DNA from: Dichetophora obliterata
Taxonomy: Eukaryota; Arthropoda; Insecta; Diptera; Sciomyzidae
Assembly: GCA_963920525.1 (NCBI GenBank)
Contig: OY986439.1
Span: 52,106,982 to 52,170,981, forward strand
Reading direction: 5' to 3'
Length of the DNA stretch: 64,000 nt
Part shown: piece after piece, positions 1 through 11,300 of the stretch
How the letters are laid out: every line of letters begins with the position of its first letter
Position numbering within the stretch: the first letter of the stretch is position 1
The notes under the pieces: generated by a model
Told to the model about the DNA's origin: nothing
Seen by the model: only the letters and a program-made list of their open reading frames with translations
The model's database searches: none
Program-made: the position numbers and the translations under genes

Positions 1-295
1 TACATATTTGGCAGTTAATATAAAACTAATTTGCTTTCTCTTAGCCTAGCCTTAGGGGCATATTGTTTTTCTCTGGATATCTAAACTGGAGATAACTAGC
101 CAAATTCCACTGGTTAAAGTTATCCAGAGTTGAGCAATTTGGCCTTATGCTGGCCTGATATTAATGTCATGTTTGCACCACTTACAATAAGTTCAATTCC
201 ATATGTTGGTATAGTATAGCATTTAGTTATATACAGCGAAAACTTAATAATATTTTAAATTTTATACAATTAATTATGAAATTATTTTTCTACAA
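1..295. other. 3' flank of the SPRING-type gene
   Basis: AT-rich sequence downstream of the minus-strand gene that ends at 296. It probably holds that gene's 3' UTR. I see no gene or clear repeat in it. Confidence 0.4.
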
Positions 296-1006
296 CTATC
301 GCTTTTCTATACCTGATACCTCAAGCTGTGACTCATGTGCCTCAGTTTTTCCATAACAATACTTTGCCGTTGGATTGCGATAGCGATTCTCGTGTTCTAC
401 CGAATGTGAGTTGGTTCGACACTTGACAAGACACAGCTCAAAATGATCCACTACCGTAGCATATACTAAAGCTTGTCGGCCTGTGATTTTTTCCAATACC
501 TCTTCTAGCAAGGGTCTTTTTGCAGGATGTAGACAACAGGACACACAATATTCGTAAATGGCACAACATTGACGCGTGTCACAAGTTTCACAGGTATAGA
601 ACTTGGTGTTTGTGTGTTCTACATTACAACAGCCATTCGCGAGCAACTGCTGACGCTCGCATAAGTAGCCACGTTCGTCCACCATGAGCAGTTTACCTTG
701 CACAGTGTTGCGACAAGAACTGTCTTGATCATTTGTGCGATTGCTACTTTCCTGTTGTACGTGCTCCTTCAAGGTTCGCCAAATAAGAGGATGTTCGCGG
801 TGTACAATGAAATCATCATCCAGTGAAAGTGGACCACCCTGCATAAAAAATAATAATTAGTACCTTTTCTGCGTCTACTTCGATCTTCATGCATTGATAC
901 TTACATTACCCAGAAAATGCATTAAAAAATAAGTGAAAAATATTGCAAATATTAGTATGAGCACAATTCTTCGACGCAAGTAGCGCTTTACTGCATCGAA
1001 CCACAT
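296..1006 (-). CDS. SPRING1: SPRING (C12orf49)-type Golgi membrane protein, 2 exons
   Basis: Two coding exons on the minus strand: 1006-905 (34 residues) and 838-296 (180 residues plus stop), 214 residues in all, close to the roughly 205 of vertebrate SPRING. Exon 1 starts MWFDAVKRYLRRR and carries one membrane segment at about residues 14-31, a type II signal anchor. It ends at a GTAAGT donor; exon 2 follows a TTTTTATGCAG acceptor, phase 0. Exon 2 has the family's cysteine-rich core: the NGCCNV, CCAIYEYCVSCC, DHFELCLVKCRTNS and AKYCYG blocks. SPRING is known as a Golgi partner of the site-1 protease needed for SREBP cleavage; that role is inferred here from family membership. The open frame itself begins MQGGPL six bases upstream of the acceptor, which is intron sequence and not the true start. 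The exon 1 start was chosen because it supplies the expected membrane anchor. Confidence 0.88.
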
Positions 1007-2336
1007 TGTAAAACAAAGCCAACACAAACTTTAAGGATGCTGTCCACAGCCGGTCGATTCTTGGTAGTGTAACCAGCAGCTTATTGTCCACATAGCATAC
1101 ATTTGTATTTAATTGATAAGCAATTTTTGGGATTTTTAATTCTATGTTTTGATGTTTTAATTTCGATCTTTAATTTTGTTAGTTTTGTATTTATGTATTT
1201 TCATAACCAAAGAAATTATTTTACTTACAGTAAACAACAGCTGTTTGGGAAAAAGTTTTTGGAATTCCAGGTTTGCAGCTTTTATCAAAGAGTAGTACTA
1301 CTCTTTGCTTTTATATTAAAAAGGTTGTGCCAAACGAAAACATTCCACACTAGTGGTGAAATTGTGGCAGTCATGAAGTCGCAATTAAGCGTTTTCATTT
1401 ATTTGTTGGAAGTAGGGTACTCTTCAGAGAAAGACACATATAACGCATTATTTTCTAGAAAAAATTCTGCATTTTTCTTGACATCTTAAGGAGTTCTGTA
1501 TTTTTTCTGTTCTTTAAAAAAAAATGTTCACGTCGAAATAAATCGTGTTCTTTTCTCGAAAATATTGGCCGTAAAAGTACACTTAAGAAAAAATAATTTT
1601 GTAAAATCAAGTGCGGTTTATTATATAAAGTTTTTATAGTGCAATTCATGTCTACATCGTTATCGTATATCGTCATATTCGTAACTTTTTGACATGAATG
1701 CACACTATTTTGACGGCAATGATACACAAAACAAAACGGAGATTATCAAAGTCAATGCAGCTGAGCAGCAGCTTTGCTTAAAATGTTTGTCTAAACATTA
1801 AAATTCAATTAAAACAATTAAATGTTTACACTTCGTTTCAATAAAAAACACACCTTTAAATCATTTGTTTTGTCAATTTTCTTAATTGCTAGAAACACGC
1901 TTGAAAAATTTGAAACACAAAACAGCTGACATTTGAAGTTTGACAGCGTACAGAATATGCAGGCTCATTTGCGACATACGAGACAAATGCAGTGCGAAAA
2001 ATGTTACGAACTTCGTATCTCGTTGTTCATATAAAAAAAGTAACGTTTCGTAATTTTTACGAAATACGAGCATACGAAGCAGTTACGAACTGACATGAAT
2101 CCCAATAATTACTTTTTATTAAAAATTTTTTGCTCAAATACAAAATGTAATAAGTGGTTTTAAGAAATGTTTACTGTTATTATTGCTTTTTTGTTTTTTT
2201 TTATATGCTTTAGATTTTTTTATGCGGTTAATGTGTTGATAAATGTTTCTTCGCATTTTCGGCAAGTTGGCAATTTAATTCTGCAGCTGAGTTTAGCAGT
2301 GCATTCTTTTCTATAAAAAATTCTGACCCCACAGAA
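1007..2336. other. Intergenic, no gene supported
   Basis: Upstream of the SPRING-type gene. Open frames at 1103-1489 and 1455-1727 are rich in Phe, Leu and Lys, overlap on opposite strands and have no recognisable motif, so I do not call them. A short palindrome lies near 2042-2069. Otherwise it is AT-rich, with runs resembling the AAAAATTCTG ends of the element at 2337-3457. Confidence 0.4.
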
Positions 2337-3457
2337 TGCAGAATTTTTCAGATTCTGACCTAAATTTACAAAAGTTTACCTCTTTTGAGTTGAGAAAAGA
2401 AATGAAAATGTAACATTTTTTCATTTGATATTGGCTACACTGTTGTTTTGAATTCTTTTTTTTAAGATCAAAGAACCAAGACATGCATTTTATACAAAGT
2501 TTGATCTTTGACCATGTATTAACGATTGAGGTTATGTATAGCATAGATGGGCATATTCTATTACCATTCATTTTCCATTACCACTAACCAAATAGTGGTA
2601 ATGGAAATTTATTTTGCCCTACAAACCACCTAATGGTAATGCTGTCTACTTACTCAGCATTGTTGCTCGAACGGTTCGAAGGGCATTCGAAGTCGAACCG
2701 GGGCCTCTGTTAGATCTATCTCTGTGATTGAATTCAATATATTTTTGATTAAATAAATTTTAAAAATAAGCGATTTATTCAATTTTCTTTTCAATGACGT
2801 CAAAGTCATTAGCATATCTTAAAAAATAAAAATGGTAATTGTACTTGAAAAATTTAACTACAGTTTTTATACTTTTCTTTTTTTTTAACAATATACAATT
2901 AAATATCATTATATTTTCAATTAAAAGAATTTTTTAGATTATAGCAAACTTTCTTACTTTTAAAGGTATGTTTATAATTTTTTTTGTCATTGAAAAAGAA
3001 TGTTAAATTTTTTTGATTTATTGCGAAAAATTAAGATAAAATTGCGCTCAAAATTTAAATTAAATAGTTTCAACGGGTTGATTTCATCTTCATACGAGCA
3101 CAGCTCTGTAATGGATGGATCGGGTGGATTCGTTGATAAACCCTTAGAAAGATCAATTCATTGCCTTTCAAATGGTTTTTAAAAATACGTTTTCCGTAAG
3201 TTAGTTTTTCTGCTTAAGACAGTAATGTGCATCAAAGTCATGAAATACTAATTAACCCTGTAACTCCTTAGGCTGTGAAAATAGACCCCACCTCCCATAC
3301 ATTTTTTTGCTCAACTCACCTTTCACATCTTTAAATAGTTGCACTCTATCGCCGGACACCCTGTATATTATATGAAAAAATTTACATTTTTCCGTTCTTT
3401 TCTCAGCTCAAAAGAAGTCAACATTTTGTATATCAAGGTCAGAATCTAAAAAATTCT
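2337..3457. repeat. Pair of ~80-bp inverted arms around 0.96 kb
   Basis: The stretch 2337-2414 and the reverse complement of about 3379-3457 match with scattered mismatches (shared blocks AGATTCTGACC, CTCTTTTGAG and GAGAAAAGAA). This suggests the terminal regions of an old TIR or foldback element. The interior has no transposase; the small frame at 3000-3182 is not recognisable. A separate relic begins at 2542 inside it. Confidence 0.55.
2542..2608. repeat. Relic with CATAGATGGGCA end and small hairpin
   Basis: CATAGATGGGCA at 2542 is identical to the left terminus of the foldback element at 57849. Next to it a TTCCATTACCACT / AGTGGTAATGGAA hairpin (about 2572-2608) repeats the motif again. 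The opposite end is not clear. Confidence 0.45.
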
Positions 3458-3465
3458 GTATAATA

Positions 3466-3922
3466 TGAGATAAGAATCTTTTCAGAAAAGATTGCGCTGT
3501 TAGTGATGCCAAAAAATTAACTTAGAATTTCGGAAGTATCGACGAAACACAAGGTGACACATACAAAAAAGCAAAATAAAAGTGCCACTAAGTTGGTTTT
3601 TTCTAATGTTATATGAATGAAAAAAATGCTTTTATGTTGCATTTTACAAAAAGCTGTTTTTCTCAGCTTGAACGGATTATAAACTGTGCACATGTTTAGG
3701 TGGTGTAGGCGTACGATTATAGTGGACCTTAATTTTTCTTACAACTACAAAATTACACCACACCGTAACTCATCTCAACACTGTCTCAAACGTCAAACGT
3801 AATGTTCATAGTGCTTTTTGGAGACCTACATTAATACAAAATTTAAGTTCACTTATATATTATATATTTTTTGCATATAAATTTGCTGCAAATAGTTATT
3901 AAAATAAAACATACCAATAATA
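3466..3922 (+). other. 5' flank of the OTUD6B-type gene
   Basis: Sequence between the inverted-arm repeat and the OTUD6B start. It should contain the promoter and 5' UTR, but I see no convincing TATA box or other decisive element. Two in-frame stops lie close upstream of the chosen ATG. Confidence 0.35.
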
Positions 3923-4870
3923 ATGGCAGCCAGTATAGTTGTAGAAACATCAGCTTTAGCAGAAGCATTTGTCAAAGTCACACTCGAGGACATCGGCAGT
4001 AGACACCGCAAAGAACGTAAAGAATTACAGGCCAAAATACAGGCGCTTAAGAAAAATGCTCCAAAATCTGATAAGAAAAAGCGAAAGGAAGTGCTGGACG
4101 AAATAGCGCGTTTAGAAAGTGGCTTAGAACAACGTCAAGCACAAGAACTAAATGATGCACAGTGTCAAAAGCTGGAGGACGCAGTGACCGATGATAAGAC
4201 TAGTGATAATAATGAAGACATTGCTGGTGAGCCAGATAAACCGGCGTTGCAACAAACCCAACGTGTTTCTAAGGCCCAAAAACGTCGCGAGAAGAAGTTA
4301 CGCGAAGCCAAGGAGCGTGAAGCAGAAATTCTTGCATGCCAAGAAGATGCGGAAAATGCACCTAAAGCAGTTGAACTGCGCGCAATAACTAATTTGCTCA
4401 AGGAACGAAAACTCATGTTGCAGCACATTGCATCAGACGGTGATTGTCTCTATAACGCCGTGCGTCAGCAGCTGCTGCAAAGCGAACTACGACTGGATTA
4501 TAGCATTCGCCAGCTGCGTGAGGAAACTGCTAATTATATAGCAGCCAACAAGGACAACTTAATATGTTACATGACTAGCCCGAAAACCGGTGAACTTCTC
4601 AACGATGCCGAATTTATTGCCTACTGCGAAAGCGTGCGCAATACGCCCGCCTGGGGTGGGCAAATCGAACTTAAGGCTTTATCTTCCATTTTAAAAGTTC
4701 CCATTGAAGTTTTGCAGGCAACAGGCACACCCACTGTGTTAGGTGCTGATGACTTTGTTGGACCAAATTTAGTCATTACCTACCACCGTCACATGTACAG
4801 CTTGGGTGAACACTATAATGGTACAAGGCCATTGGTACACGAAGGAAACGACGACGACTATGAAAACTAA
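3923..4870 (+). CDS. OTUD6B: OTUD6B-type OTU-domain deubiquitinase
   Basis: Single-exon gene of 315 residues. The N-terminal half (about 1-160) is charged and coiled-coil-like, with RHRKERKELQAKIQALKK and a second basic stretch at about 115-135, as in OTUD6 proteins. The OTU protease domain runs from about 165 to 305. The catalytic block is SDGDCLYNAV, with D172 and C175, and the distal histidine is H297 in SLGEHYNG. The WGGQIELKAL block between them is the usual OTU core. OTU enzymes are cysteine proteases that cleave ubiquitin chains; OTUD6B homologues are linked to translation and proteasome function. All catalytic residues are present and the frame is intact, so it should be active. The ATG gives the family's acidic N terminus. 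A polyadenylation signal follows the stop by about 80 bp, and the gene converges on slv. Confidence 0.92.
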   Translation: MAASIVVETSALAEAFVKVTLEDIGSRHRKERKELQAKIQALKKNAPKSDKKKRKEVLDEIARLESGLEQRQAQELNDAQCQKLEDAVTDDKTSDNNEDIAGEPDKPALQQTQRVSKAQKRREKKLREAKEREAEILACQEDAENAPKAVELRAITNLLKERKLMLQHIASDGDCLYNAVRQQLLQSELRLDYSIRQLREETANYIAANKDNLICYMTSPKTGELLNDAEFIAYCESVRNTPAWGGQIELKALSSILKVPIEVLQATGTPTVLGADDFVGPNLVITYHRHMYSLGEHYNGTRPLVHEGNDDDYEN

Positions 4871-4951
4871 TTTTTATTCAAAGCCACAAAATCGTTAGCA
4901 AATATTGGCAAAATTGTTTTGAAATTGTGAAAAGCTTTAAGATGGGTTGCT

Positions 4952-4957
4952 AATAAA
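4952..4957 (+). terminator. AATAAA polyadenylation signal of the OTUD6B-type gene
   Basis: AATAAA lies 82 bp after the OTUD6B stop codon, within TAATAAATAATA. Position and strand fit; the cleavage site cannot be read from sequence alone. Confidence 0.55.
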
Positions 4958-5030
4958 TAATATACCAACGTATTTATTTATTGGCACAAAACAGTCAATA
5001 TTTGTTTTACTAAGTAGTTTTCTCTGATTT

Positions 5031-5080
5031 GTAGTATTAGTAGTATTAGTAGTAGTAGTTGCAGTAGTAGTTGTAGTAGT
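5031..5080. repeat. (GTA)n microsatellite
   Basis: Imperfect GTA/GTT trinucleotide run between the convergent ends of the OTUD6B-type gene and slv. It is the only structured sequence in the 490-bp gap 4871-5361. Confidence 0.8.
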
Positions 5081-5361
5081 AAATCCTTTATAGCTAAATA
5101 TATTAATACATTTCTATAAAATTATTTTTATTTTTCCTAATTTAACAATTTATCTAATTTTAAAAGGATTTTTAGCTGCAAATTTTAAAGCTAACAATTA
5201 ACACTGGAAGATTTGAATTATTGTCAAATTTTACAAAACTTTTTGTGTGCAAGAAAAAGTATTATAAGAAATGAGCGAAGCTTCATTAAAAAGATTTTTT
5301 TTTTATAATGTGCTCTGTAAAGATTTTCAATTCTTGCTGCTTATGGTTTAGGACAGCTATT

Positions 5362-8300
5362 TTAATCGTCCTTCTTATAAACGTTGCTCTTCGATGGACT
5401 AATTTTGGACCTCTTGCTGTTCAACGTTGACGGCGACTGCATTTTAGCTTGCTTAGATGTTGGCGTGTTGGGATATATGGCAAACAGCGCTAGTTGTATG
5501 GAGCTCAACGATAAAAGGAACATATTTTGGTACTTAAAAAGGGAAAAGAAATTGGATATTTAAATTTTGTGCATTTAAGAAGATTTTTAAAAGAAAACAT
5601 ACAATCATCACCGTATTCCGTATAGAAATGCCGTATAAAAACCACGATGTCGCAACTAGCGTACCAGACAATATAAGAGGGAATGGCAGACCTTCGGTGC
5701 TCTTCTTTTTGATAATATCACCCAGGCTTAAGAGTGGTAGCCCGACTAACATCACCAAAAAACCAGTGATCAACATGCCGAAACGAAACTCAATCTTTTG
5801 TGGATCTTCAAATATTGAATAGGCAAGACAGATCAATACAAAGATGCTACATATGCCGATCTTTTTCCAAATTTTTGTCTTAAACTCATTCGATGAATAC
5901 CAATAGAAGATTAACATAAATACAACACTGATGCCAAACCCGATAACATTGACATTGATCATAGCAGCATCTTCCATGAGCGCGCCAAGTTTTAAACTCA
6001 ATAAGGAGCTGTAATAGAAAAAAAGAGTGATACAAAAATGGTATTGGTATTTGAAGTAGAAAAAACAATAAGTTTTTGCTGATATATATGTTATATATTT
6101 AATGTATATTATACCAATTCAAAACTATATGAAGAAAATTATAGGTCTCTTTTTCGTCGGTGCGCGTCCATTTCTTTAAAGTTCCATTCCTAATGAGAAG
6201 AAAAAGACCTTCAGACCCAAAAAAGTTTGACCTTTAGATATTGCGCAAATCGTTTTAAGGTCATTTTGGAGTTATTTACGACTTAAACCATTTTGAATAA
6301 TGTGTTCCCCAAACATAAACACATGTGGAATATATTTTGACGAAGAATCATTTATAATAATCTAAGCTTTTATAAGTTTTTTCTATTTTGTTAAATATGC
6401 ATATATTGCTATTTTTTGGCGGAGCTTTAAAATGCAATTTAACTCGTAAGCAAAAATTATAGTTTTTCCACATAAAATTTTTTCTTATTTTGTTCCAGCG
6501 ACATTATGTTTGTGATTTTGTATTTTGCACAAAGCTTAAACTTTCTTACGATATAACATACTGCACATTTTTTGACCATAAAATGTAAAAAAAAATAAAA
6601 CACTACTAAAATTTCTTTTTCTTTATATTTATTTTTTAAAAATATGATTTTTGTAAAGTTTTTAAAATTTGTTCTATGCCGTATCGTTGATAACTTTGAG
6701 CTGAGTGACCATTTGAAGACCACTAACATATGCGTAATGGTGAAATTATTGAAAAAGTAAATGAAATTAAATACCTTGGTATTGTTATTGATAATAAGCT
6801 AGACTTTAATAAGCATATTAGTTATCTATGTAAAAAAGTAGCAAAAAAATAGGATTTTTTCAAAGAATAAGATGTAGACTGTCTTTTGCTACGGCAATCA
6901 AAATATATAATATAATGATAAAACCTCATTTCGAATATTGTTCCACCATTGTGTTCTTAGGATCCTTAGGATAGGAAAAAATTCAAAACAAAGGAATGAG
7001 ATGTATTTTAAAATGCAATAGGTCCAATTATTATCCATTAACCAAAAAATTATTAAAAATGTGATAGTTTTTATTTTTAAAATGAAGAATAATTTATTAC
7101 CTAAATATTTAAGTAATCAATTGGTTTATGTTGCTGATGTTCAGCCACACAATTTGAGAAATGAAGCTAATTTTAGACTAAATTTTTTTCCTAATAATAG
7201 ATCACAAATATTTTGTTATATAAATGCCTTAACTTATACAATGAACTACCTAATTATTTGAAGAATGAAACAAATTTATATAGTTTTAAGAATGCTTTAG
7301 TACAACATATAAGAACAAAATATAACTGAATTAATTTATTGTGCTATATAAAATAAGAAATTTGTTAAGACAATATTAAATATAATAACTGTATTATTGT
7401 ATAAAATAGCAAATAGCTAAATAAAAAAAGAATGGAAAGAAATTAAGCCACTCAGCAGGGTCAAGTTTTGAAACTCAGTAGAAAAGTTACATTTAATAAT
7501 TCGATAACTTCAAGTAAAGAGCAAAAGCAATATTTGCTGCTGGTTTGCTGCAAAAACATAAGTGGTTGATAGGCACAGAAACCATTTTAAAAACATTACA
7601 AAAAAAAATCATATTTTTAAAAATATATATAAAGAAAAATAAATGTTAGTAGTGTTTTTATTTTTTTTTTTTTTTACATGTTATGGTCCAAAAATTTGCA
7701 GTATGTTATATTGTAAGAATCATAAGCTTTGTGCAAAATACAAAATCACAAACATAATGTCGCTGGAACAAAATAAGAAAAAATTTTATGTGGAAAAACT
7801 ATAATTTTTGCTTACGAGTTAAATTGCATTTTTAAAGCTCCGCCAAAAAATATTAGATGCATATTTTAAAAAATAAAAAAATCTAAAGCTTAGATTTTGT
7901 ATATGCCTTAATGTTAATAAGAATAACAAGTGGCGCTTTGCAGACGTGTAATTAATATTAAACAAACCTAGCCTAAAGAAAGAATAGAATAATAAATCCC
8001 ATTGCAATTGCATTCTTCTTTAGAACATATTATGTGCCCGTATAAACAATACGCTATTTGAATTTTAAGACATTAGTATTGCAAAGAAAAGTTATTACAT
8101 GAGTTGCAAATTTCAAGCAAGAACTATTTAAAATTCTCAAGTTTATCAATTGTCACTTGATAACAGACTTGAAAATGTTCGATACAAAGTGGCACTAACG
8201 CTTTGCACACTATAGATAACAACCTAAATATACAAGGTGCCTAAAAACTTAACTAAAAATTTAAGATGCGGATTTAACACAGTGGGCGCCTTAGGATTGA

Positions 8301-11300
8301 AAAAATTTACCGCCCTTACCGTGTAAAATGTGTCGTATGTGCATAGTGGACTTCGGATCTTCGTTGGGATCTAGGCCATGACTCAATTTTAACATAAATT
8401 TTTTATTTTTAGCAGCAGAATAATTTGAAATTTTGTATTTTAGGCTTTAAAGTAGGGTAACCAGAAAGTTGTTCAAAGTACTTGTAAGTAGGGCTTTAAA
8501 AACCACATATAGAAGAAGCCGTTTGTCACCTTAATGAAGAAAGAAAAGTCGCTAAACAAATTTTTCCGTCCGTGGCACAAAACACACAAAAAATTCATAA
8601 AAAAATTGAAAACATATGTTTCTCTTCTCAAATGACTTCAATAAATCTTAAAAAATCTTTTTGATATTTTTACTATTTTTTTGTATTCGATATGCAAGGG
8701 CATTCACCAGCTATAAATTTTTCCGAATTTTAGTTTTTTTTACCTTTTTGCACAATATAGCTCAGATCAGTCGTACGCAGGGGTTTTGGGGGTAAAAACC
8801 CCCCAAAATGAACGAATTTTAACGAGCACCGAGAGAAACTCTCAGCACAAGGGAGCCGTATTGTGTTTATTGTCACGACAAAAATCTTTAGATGACATTG
8901 CACATTGGAAGAAAAATAAAAAGACTCGATTTAAAACATTTATATGAAAAGACTATAATACATAGAGACTTACATTTTTGAGACAAAATATATTTTTTGT
9001 TTGTTTTTAAATGGACCTTCTTCTCGCTAGGTGGCTTAAAAAAGTAGTTCTTTTCAGCCGGTGTCAAGATATTTGGGTCCCAATTTATAGGAAACAAAAA
9101 AGTCAATATGTCTCTATTTATTCTAGTCTTTTCACAATAAATACCAACGCTAGTTGAATTTGTATTGGAAATTCATTATGACTTAACGTCTTACGCCATA
9201 ACTTCTGAACCCTTGAAGAGCACAATTTCATTTTATATCGTTGGAAAGGCAATAGAACGTTAAATGAAAATAATGAAAATGAAAAAACTTATATCACCTG
9301 TTACTGGCATGGTATTAAACTTTGAAATTAAGAATGGAACTTACTGCAATTTTTTTGAAAAGCTTTATATTTTTCCCTTAGAAAAGACAAAATTACTTTT
9401 CCAATGATACCCTATTTACGAAAATCACATTCAAATTGATAGAGCAACGTTGTCTTAAAAAAAATCCCTATTTCGGCATTCGCATGGCTGTAGGTCCGCG
9501 AAAAAATTTCAAATCTCAAACTTCGGATTTGGTTTTCTAAACAATAAACCAATCTAAGAACAAATTTTGAGCCACACCGGAGATGGTCAGTGCAACTGAT
9601 ATTACACTTCAATGTGAAATGGGCGATATATTGAAAACAATTTGTTTTCAATTTGTTTTCTTTCTGAATACCATTCAAATGAATAAAAACATGATTTGTT
9701 ATTTTGAATAATGAAAATTAATACTTAAAATGTATAATTAATCATTCTTTTAAAAAATGAATTGAATTAAAAATTTTATTTATAAATCAATTTTGCATTC
9801 ATTATGTAGTTATTCAGTTGGGCACGATTACGATTTCCGGAGCGCCGGGATTTGAAAGTGTTTTCTGGTAGAGAACAACAAAAACAAATGTTTGGCCGAA
9901 CAAAAAATCGGTCAACTCAACTAGTTATCGATTTTTTAGTGTTTTTTTTGTTAAGAGATCTTCAAAATCTTTTCTCTGACTAGAAAATCCTAATCATTCA
10001 TTTATAGCTTGGGTAGTTGTGAATATGCCCCTAAAAGGATTTTTAGAAATTCGAAATACTTTAGAAGATACAGCCTTTTTTGTGAAGCAAGGTCTTCGTC
10101 AAAATGAGCTATTTTTTTCGACTCATTTTCGAACGAAGCGGCATAAAGTAACCACCGAATTCCGTTGAAAATGTTTATTGTTAGGTAAAAACGTGTTTGC
10201 ACACATATTCATACAAACATACGAATACACATTTCTGCTTATTTTAGGGGTTGAAGCATTTTTTGAGTCCAGGTGTTCAACTGAAAGCATCATTTAGTTC
10301 AGTTTGTATCGAGTTGAGCAACAGACGCGTGCGCTTCAGTGAACGGAAAAGTAAATTTTTCATAAATTTATTGTGATTTTTGTAAAATGGATCGGAAAAG
10401 TAATAAACAAAAAAAAAAACGCCCAAGTGAGCGTCAGAATCGTGCTAAAAAACGCGGGTTTAGTGGAAATCAGCATCTTAGACCAGAGGATTCTGAATAT
10501 ACCAGTACATCGGCCAAGAAATTCAAGAATAACGAAGACGACGAAGTATCAATCAAAAACAATTTGAAGTATTGCATTCTCGAGTTCTGTTCTGTGTTTA
10601 CCACGTTGTCAGCGTTGGTAATTTGTGCCTCATGCAAGCAAAAAATTGAGTTCTCAGAAGCCTCACCAAATGGAGTTGGATTTAAAATCGCTTTGAACTG
10701 CGCCTGCCCACGCACAACATATATTCCTTCGTCACCTATGATCGGAAAATCATATGAAATTAATCGACGCTTGGTTGTTGCCATGCGGCTTTTAGGGATT
10801 GGGCCAAAAGGTATAACCATGTTTTGTGGCCTCATGGACCTCGGACAAAGTTTGTCCAACAATCTGTACTATACTATCCTACAAAATTTGTACGTTGCTG
10901 GAAAAGCCATGTACGAACATGTCATTTCAAAAGCTATTGGAGAAGAAAAAGAGGCTATGATCGAAGCGAATCCAGAGTGCGATCCCACTTTATTTACTGT
11001 GTCGGGGGATGGGACTTGGAAGAAGCGTGGCTTTGCTTCCCTTTATGGTGTCACAACTTTGATTGCCAAGCATACCAAAAAAATTGTTGACACTGTCGTA
11101 AAATCTCGTCTGTGTAACAGCTGCAAATATTGGGAAGCCAAGAAGGAAGAAGAGCCAGAGGCTTACCAAATTTGGCTTGATACTCATGACGAAGAATGCA
11201 CCATAAACCATGAAGGAAGCTCTGGGAAAATGGAGGTGGACGCTGTAATAGAGATGTTCTCCAGGTCGTTTGAAACACACGGCATAAAATATGTAAAGTA

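Noticed and set aside
1103..1489. 128-residue plus-strand frame
   Set aside because: Phe/Leu-rich AT-driven frame with no motif, overlapping another chance frame on the opposite strand.
2042..2069. TTCGTAATTTTTACGAA palindrome as an operator
   Set aside because: Short AT-rich palindrome, expected by chance in this composition.
5534..6001. slv as an intronless 155-residue protein
   Set aside because: It would lack the first helices and end inside intron 2. The spliced form with exons at 14427-14596 and 5362-5532 restores the seven-helix protein.
8778..8806. G/C hairpin as a terminator or quadruplex
   Set aside because: Single short hairpin in intron sequence without context; too little to support a function.
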